In this document: in pieces, positions 33,007-36,890 of the stretch | How positions within the stretch are numbered: position 1 is the first letter of the stretch | How the letters are laid out: each line of letters begins with the position of its first letter | Origin: Fidelibacterota bacterium | GTDB taxonomy: Bacteria > Fidelibacterota > UBA8477 > JABMPR01 | DNA: 36,890 bases | Assembly (NCBI GenBank): GCA_013203185.1 | Contig: JABMOS010000011.1 | Location: 1 to 36,890, forward strand | Direction: 5' to 3' | Notes under the pieces: model-generated | The model's input: the letters and a program-made list of their open reading frames with translations, nothing else | The model's database searches: none | What the model was told of the DNA's origin: nothing | Program-made: the position numbers and the translations under genes

Positions 33007-35580
33007 TCACGCCGTGAAGTTCATGAAAACAGCTTCTCTTTGGACAGTGTGTATTGGTAGGCTATCGATCGGAACTTCAAAAAACGCGGGGAGAAATTCG
33101 TTTAATCGGATTCCCTTCCCGTTTTGGACCAGAGTGATAACCTCAAGGCTACTACCCTTTATTTCAATAGACTGGATATATGATTTTATATCCAGAGATA
33201 TTACTCGCTGTTTTCGCTCGCGTTTAATATACACATTTTTCTTCTTTTCAAAGTTTTGTTTCAAGCGCTCCAGTGACATTTCAGCTGGGACATCTTCCAG
33301 ATTAATTCTTTGTTTAATGGAGCCAATCTGACCAGTCACAGAGTCTATTCGGCCCTTGTGCCAGTCTACTTCTAGGACAGCCACGCCTGCTGGCAAGTGT
33401 TTATTCAAGTCCTCTATTATGGACTCTACCTTGTGAAAAAGCAGAATGTCCATGTATTCAGCTTCAGAGGTATAGCCAAGTGGGAGAGCCGGTCCACTGG
33501 ATATCTTGGGACGACTATTAAAACCCTGTGAAAAAATAACGGGCAAATTTGCCAGGCTAATGGCTCGCATAAATGAGTTCTGAACATCAAGATGACCCAG
33601 ATAGCTTGCCATGCCCATTTTTGAGTACCTCAGACGAGCAGTATGTACTGGCGTGGTGTTGAGCAACTCGGGGAGTGGTTCTTTTTCAGGGGCAACATAG
33701 GGTTCTAATTTCACAGTTGACTCACCAACAGTACCATCTTTAACAACCCGCATGATAAGTTCATCGAAATCACAGACCCCACAAGCCAGACAGCCATCAC
33801 GACAATCAATGACCGTTGCTTCCTGGTAGGCTTTTCGTTTTTCCCTGCGGAGAAATTTCTTCAGAATACCATTATCAACTATATCCCAGGGAAGGATGTC
33901 TTGATCATCTCTTTCCATCAGATAATCCCCATAGTTGATATCTGCAGTTTCAAAGGCCTTCATCCAGCGATCATAACGAAAATAATCACCCCAACTGTCG
34001 AAGCGAGCGCCTTCCTTCCAGGCTTCATAAATAGCAAGTGAAACCTTACGATCTCCACGGGACAACACACCCTCAATCTCAGAGTATTTAGGATCCCGAT
34101 AGGACGCACGAACATTCTTATGTTTCAGATTATCCATGAGAAAGTCAATTTTTTCACGAATGACTTCTTTGCTGTCCTGCGCTTCCCACTGGAAGGGTGT
34201 TTCCGGTTTAGGAATAAATGTGGATAAGGTCACATTGATCTTAATCCTGCCATAAGGATTGGCCATTTTTCGCACATCATTAATGAGGTCAATAATGCCC
34301 TGCAGATCAGCTTGAGTTTCGGTGGGCAAGCCAAGCATAAAATAAAATTTTAGCGTTTTCCAACCGCCATCCAGGGCAATCTGTACTGAGGAGTATAAAT
34401 CCTCGTCACTAATGAGCTTGTTTATTACCCGTCGCATCCGCCAGGTGCCTGCCTCAGGCGCAAAGGTAAGACCTGATTTTCTCTCCTCAGAGGCAATTGA
34501 TGCAATCTCTTTTGTAAAGGTATCCAGACGCATTGACGGGAAGGAAACCGATACTCGGTTTTCTCTGAGATAGGGTTTCATCCCCTCTACTACTTCACTG
34601 AGACCAGTATAGTCACTGGTTGAAAGGGAGAGCAGCGATATGTTTTTTTGTCCGGTGTTGGCCAGTGTTGTCTTGGCTGACTCAATGAGCTCTTCTGGTT
34701 TGCGCTCACGAATGGGTCGATATACCATTCCAGCGTGACAGAAGCGACAACCCTGGGTACACCCTCGCATAACCTCTACTGCAAGCCTGTCCTGGGCTGT
34801 TTCAACAATGGGCACTACCGGTTTGGTAGGATAATTGGAGGCTTCTAAAATAGGTATTTTTGCACTCTTTACCCGATCTGGTGCGCCTTCAAAATTTTTC
34901 TTAATAGCGACTAGTTTGCCATCCTTGTCAGACTCAAAATCATAAAAGGCTGGCACATAAACACCTTCAGGCATGGTTGCCAGATCTTCTAGAATTTCCC
35001 GCCGTGATTGCTTGGCACGCCGACCTTCACTTATGCGTCGAACCAGCTCCACCACCTGTTCCTCTGCATCCCCAATGAAAACCAGATCAAAAAAGTCAGC
35101 CACGGGTTCAGGATTGTAGGCATTGGTTCCACCCGCAATGACAAAGGGATCATCATCTCCACGATCTTTGGTCCAGATAGGAATATCAGCAAGATCTAAC
35201 ATGGTTAATATGTTGGTGTAAAGCAGGTCATAGGGAAGCGAAAAACCAACTATATCGAAGTCTTTTAATTGATGTTTTGTCTCCAGACTGTACATGGGCA
35301 GACTATGCTCTCGCATGAGTGCTTCCATATCTGGCCAAGGCGCATAAACACGCTCTGCGGCGATATCCTTTTCCCGATTGAGTATATGATACAAAATCTG
35401 AAACCCGTTATAGGGCATGGCTGTATCATATACATCAGGGAAAGCCAATGCTATACTGGCCTGGATTTTCTCCCAGTCTTTGGTGATAATGTTGTGTTCG
35501 TTTCCCAGGTATCTCCCGGGTTTTGATACTTTTGAAAGTATCCGCGTATGTAAAATATGTTCTATATCTTTGGGTTGCAC
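33007..35580 (-). CDS. Fused TIGR03960/TIGR03936-type B12-binding-like radical SAM protein
   Basis: The 857-residue protein starts with GTG at 35580 with AAAGGA about 10 nt upstream. Residues about 40-250 form the B12-binding-like N domain. The radical SAM cluster is C274-xxx-C278-xx-C281 (CTQGCRFC). The Cys-rich segment DCRDGCLACGVCDFDE lies near 600. From about 655 onward (RLRYSKMGMASYLGHLD, FSQGFNSRPKISSGPALPLGY) it matches the TIGR03936/DUF2344 domain, which is often a separate gene. The order with the RNase G-type gene next is common in bacteria. The substrate is unknown; a link with RNA or ribosome modification has been suggested by gene order only. Confidence 0.92.
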   Translation of the reverse strand: MQPKDIEHILHTRILSKVSKPGRYLGNEHNIITKDWEKIQASIALAFPDVYDTAMPYNGFQILYHILNREKDIAAERVYAPWPDMEALMREHSLPMYSLETKHQLKDFDIVGFSLPYDLLYTNILTMLDLADIPIWTKDRGDDDPFVIAGGTNAYNPEPVADFFDLVFIGDAEEQVVELVRRISEGRRAKQSRREILEDLATMPEGVYVPAFYDFESDKDGKLVAIKKNFEGAPDRVKSAKIPILEASNYPTKPVVPIVETAQDRLAVEVMRGCTQGCRFCHAGMVYRPIRERKPEELIESAKTTLANTGQKNISLLSLSTSDYTGLSEVVEGMKPYLRENRVSVSFPSMRLDTFTKEIASIASEERKSGLTFAPEAGTWRMRRVINKLISDEDLYSSVQIALDGGWKTLKFYFMLGLPTETQADLQGIIDLINDVRKMANPYGRIKINVTLSTFIPKPETPFQWEAQDSKEVIREKIDFLMDNLKHKNVRASYRDPKYSEIEGVLSRGDRKVSLAIYEAWKEGARFDSWGDYFRYDRWMKAFETADINYGDYLMERDDQDILPWDIVDNGILKKFLRREKRKAYQEATVIDCRDGCLACGVCDFDELIMRVVKDGTVGESTVKLEPYVAPEKEPLPELLNTTPVHTARLRYSKMGMASYLGHLDVQNSFMRAISLANLPVIFSQGFNSRPKISSGPALPLGYTSEAEYMDILLFHKVESIIEDLNKHLPAGVAVLEVDWHKGRIDSVTGQIGSIKQRINLEDVPAEMSLERLKQNFEKKKNVYIKRERKQRVISLDIKSYIQSIEIKGSSLEVITLVQNGKGIRLNEFLPAFFEVPIDSLPIHTVQREAVFMNFTA

Positions 35581-35951
35581 CCCAATAATCCTTTCATTAC
35601 CCCCGTCAAGCCTCTGATTATAATTGAGTTTTTAGCAGAAACCATAGAATGATTCCTCTTGCAGAGACGCAAGGCGTTGTATTGAGCCTGTCGAAATGGC
35701 GCAGAGATATTTAGATCTGAAATGATTTACTTCTAGTACAAAATCTATCCAATGTGTCTTTGCGAGAAATGGAATGACGAAGCAATCGCTGACTCTTTTT
35801 AGACAGAAATCCGAGATCGCCGCGGTCACTCCGTTCCCTCGCGAAGACATTGAAACTGTATTGCAGTTGATCAACCTGCTAATTTCTTATTCATAAGGAA
35901 TTTGATCTCTGTTGGTTAAATTATGCTTATAACACAAGCAGGGAGGTCAGA
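35581..35951. other. Divergent intergenic region between radical SAM and DUF2007 genes
   Basis: The 371-nt gap lies between divergently transcribed genes and should hold both promoters; I cannot place them with confidence. It contains the palindromic repeat at 35756-35848 and, at about 35678-35690, a GAGCCTGTCGAA segment similar to short motifs often scattered through intergenic DNA of FCB genomes. A small - strand frame (35632-35874) spans the repeat and looks spurious. Confidence 0.5.
35756..35848. repeat. Imperfect palindromic intergenic repeat (REP-like)
   Basis: The left arm 35756-35787 (GTCTTTGCGAG to GCAATC) and the right arm 35813-35848 (GAGATCGCCGCGG to GCGAAGAC) are imperfect reverse complements of each other, about 32-36 nt each, around a 25-nt centre. 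The TTGCGAG ... GACGAAGCAATC wording is that of a well-known class of dispersed palindromes found in many unrelated bacteria. Whether it recurs in this genome cannot be seen from one window. Confidence 0.7.
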
Positions 35952-36212
35952 ATGAATCAATCTACAGAAAAGCCATGGGTCGTATTACGAAAAGTTGAGG
36001 GTGATATTACAGCTGAAATGTTGTGCGAGGCATTAAGAAATGCAGATATTCCCTGTGAGATCAAGCGGAGCATGCTGGCATCCGGTCTTGGGGCTCATTC
36101 AGTATCTTTAACTGGGAATCAGGCCACTCTCCTGGTTCCACCTGAAAAATTAGCTGAAGCTGAAGCTGTTTTAGAAGCTATTGATTTTGAGCCCGGAGAA
36201 GAAGAGGCCTAG
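35952..36212 (+). CDS. DUF2007-type small putative signal-transducing protein
   Basis: The 86-residue protein has GGGAGG 6 nt before the ATG. It fits DUF2007: WVVLRKVEGDITAEMLCEALRNADIPCEIKR, a two-strand/two-helix ferredoxin-like fold resembling PII or ACT domains, then LLVPPEKLAEAEAVLEAID. The acidic tail GEEEA ends it. The function of DUF2007 proteins is unknown; regulatory binding has been proposed from fold. The gene stands alone ahead of a hairpin-rich region. Confidence 0.83.
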   Translation: MNQSTEKPWVVLRKVEGDITAEMLCEALRNADIPCEIKRSMLASGLGAHSVSLTGNQATLLVPPEKLAEAEAVLEAIDFEPGEEEA

Positions 36213-36380
36213 TCCCTATTTGAATATTTTAGTTTTTTATTCCTTTTACCTGGATAGACCTACGAATTTCTAATCCGTAGGTTACTTCATAGCTAAGCAA
36301 AGTTAGCTATTCAGCACAGGCTCCGGTTCGAGCTCTGTCCGGAGTACATAAAATAAGCCCTCAAAAGAGGGCTTTATTGT
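36213..36380 (+). ncRNA. Run of four hairpins after the DUF2007 gene, candidate structured RNA
   Basis: Four consecutive hairpins fill the space: ACCTACG/CGTAGGT (36258-36264/36276-36282); ATAGCTAA/TTAGCTAT (36289-36296/36303-36310, perfect, 6-nt loop); CTCCGG/CCGGAG (36321-36326/36339-36344); and a terminator at 36355-36374. An alternative stem (36316-36323 with 36330-36338) excludes the third hairpin, as in switching RNAs. It may be a 3' untranslated region, a small RNA or a leader for the downstream ferredoxin-type gene. I recognise no known RNA family. Confidence 0.4.
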
Positions 36381-36385
36381 TTTTG
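36355..36385 (+). terminator. Rho-independent terminator
   Basis: AAGCCCTC (36355-36362) pairs perfectly with GAGGGCTT (36367-36374) around an AAAA loop, followed by TATTGTTTTTG on the + strand. The opposite strand is also followed by a short T run, so it could serve both directions. Confidence 0.85.
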
Positions 36386-36623
36386 TATCTGGGGAGTGAA
36401 GTGTACCAAACTCTCGAACTTTAGTGAGAGACGGTTCAAACGGAGGAAATTTATTCCCGGAGTAAGCCGAACACTGACGCTAATCAATAGCATTTGCCAT
36501 TTAGCAGTATGTTCAATATATTTACACGTCGAGCACTCAATACTCTGAATTCTCACAAATCCCCGCTGACAACACCTAATGCTCGAATGCTTGAGAGAAC
36601 ACAAGCGAAACAAGATCATTGAT
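36386..36623. other. Leader region before the ferredoxin-type gene
   Basis: No gene is supported here. A weak hairpin CTCTC/GAGAG occurs near 36413-36428, and short GGAA/TTCC pairing near 36440-36455. With the preceding hairpins the stretch from 36213 gives about 410 nt without a gene. No cobalamin-riboswitch box could be matched, although the downstream gene is corrinoid-related. A small - strand frame crossing it is judged spurious. Confidence 0.4.
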
Positions 36624-36890
36624 ATGATGAGACTCAATATTACACTGGAAAATGTGGACTACCATATACCATTTAGGAATGGGGATACAATACGTGAAAT
36701 ATTACACTCCGCTGATATAAGCCTACGCTCTGATTGTGGAGGATTTGGAACATGCGGCCTTTGCCTCGTTGGTATTAACGAAGGAAATGTTCCTGATTTT
36801 ACCAATAACGAGCTGCAATATCTTTCTAAAGACCAGCTGGTAAAAGGAAGTCGTCTTGCCTGCCAGGTTCAGCCTCATGCAGATATTCAG
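36624..36890 (+). CDS. 2Fe-2S protein, RACo/DUF4445-like, N-terminal part (cut by window end)
   Basis: The 89 visible codons encode a plant-type ferredoxin domain: CGGFGTCGLC gives three cluster Cys residues (C-x5-C-x2-C) and a fourth is in RLACQVQP. The downstream wording (NELQYLSKDQLVKGSRLACQV) is typical of the N terminus of DUF4445/ASKHA proteins such as RACo, which reduce the cobalt of corrinoid proteins in methyl transfer. The ASKHA part would lie past the window edge, so this is an inference. Starts at ATG 36624 or 36627; no clear ribosome binding site. The frame is open to the last base. Confidence 0.75.
   Translation, partial: MMRLNITLENVDYHIPFRNGDTIREILHSADISLRSDCGGFGTCGLCLVGINEGNVPDFTNNELQYLSKDQLVKGSRLACQVQPHADIQ

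Noticed and set aside
35632-35874. 80-codon - strand frame in the divergent intergenic region
   Set aside because: It runs straight through the palindromic repeat, and no domain or ribosome binding site is visible.
36316-36345. tRNA fragment suggested by a GGTTCGAGCTC string
   Set aside because: The bases around it do not form a T-arm with 5-bp stem and 7-nt loop, and there is no acceptor or anticodon arm.
36213-36623. Cobalamin riboswitch before the corrinoid-related gene
   Set aside because: The conserved B12-box wording could not be found on the + strand.
36374-36637. 87-codon - strand frame before the ferredoxin-type gene
   Set aside because: It begins inside the ferredoxin gene, ends in the terminator stem, and has no recognisable composition or motif.

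Overview
The window looks like a chromosomal segment of an uncultured-type bacterium of the FCB superphylum, most like Marinimicrobia (SAR406) or a neighbouring lineage such as Calditrichota. This is an inference from three large exported proteins that end in NPFNP-type type IX secretion (T9SS) sorting domains, together with a TolB-like propeller, M16, CotH and amidohydrolase repertoire. No rRNA, tRNA, insertion sequence, integrase, phage gene or CRISPR array was seen.

Left part, + strand, 15-8391. The first gene is a small SelW/Rdx-like selenoprotein with an in-frame TGA, missed by standard ORF calling, with a bacterial-SECIS-like hairpin just after the TGA and a terminator behind the gene. 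It is followed by a tandemly duplicated two-gene module: a secreted TolB/PD40 beta-propeller protein, then a multidomain N-acetylmuramoyl-L-alanine amidase with a T9SS tail. Copy 1 is 466-3932 and copy 2 is 4076-7470. The second amidase is cut by one in-frame TAG that removes its sorting domain from the signal-peptide-bearing part. An MltB-like lytic transglycosylase closes the cluster, so the whole block looks like an exported peptidoglycan-degrading unit.

Middle part, - strand, 8434-29045. Several short operons hold an MscS channel with a membrane partner, a cupin and an NTF2-like lipoprotein, an AlkA-like glycosylase, and an M16 lipoprotein protease with its own terminator. Next comes a tightly overlapping three-gene set (C26 glutamine-amidotransferase-like hydrolase, YtcJ-like amidohydrolase, BtpA-family protein), then a methyltransferase, an epimerase, a CoA-binding protein, a UPF0178 protein, a class D beta-lactamase, two cysteine-cluster metal-binding proteins, a cupin, an N-acyl-D-amino-acid deacylase, a CotH/lamin-tail T9SS protein, a YihY-type membrane protein and an unknown membrane protein.

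Right part, - strand, 29097-35580, is housekeeping in character: an ATP-cone/uridine-kinase-like fusion, a TPM-domain protein, RNase E/G with a poly-Asp insert, and a fused TIGR03960/TIGR03936-type radical SAM protein. The roughly 520 nt between the radical SAM gene and the RNase start carry no gene but many hairpins, suggesting a structured leader. At the far right, on the + strand, lie a palindromic intergenic repeat, a DUF2007 protein, a run of hairpins ending in a terminator, and the beginning of a 2Fe-2S protein resembling RACo-type corrinoid-protein activators.

Most distinctive items: the SxxU selenoprotein, the duplicated propeller/amidase module with its amber-split second copy, the structured leader of the RNase gene, and the hairpin array before the ferredoxin gene.
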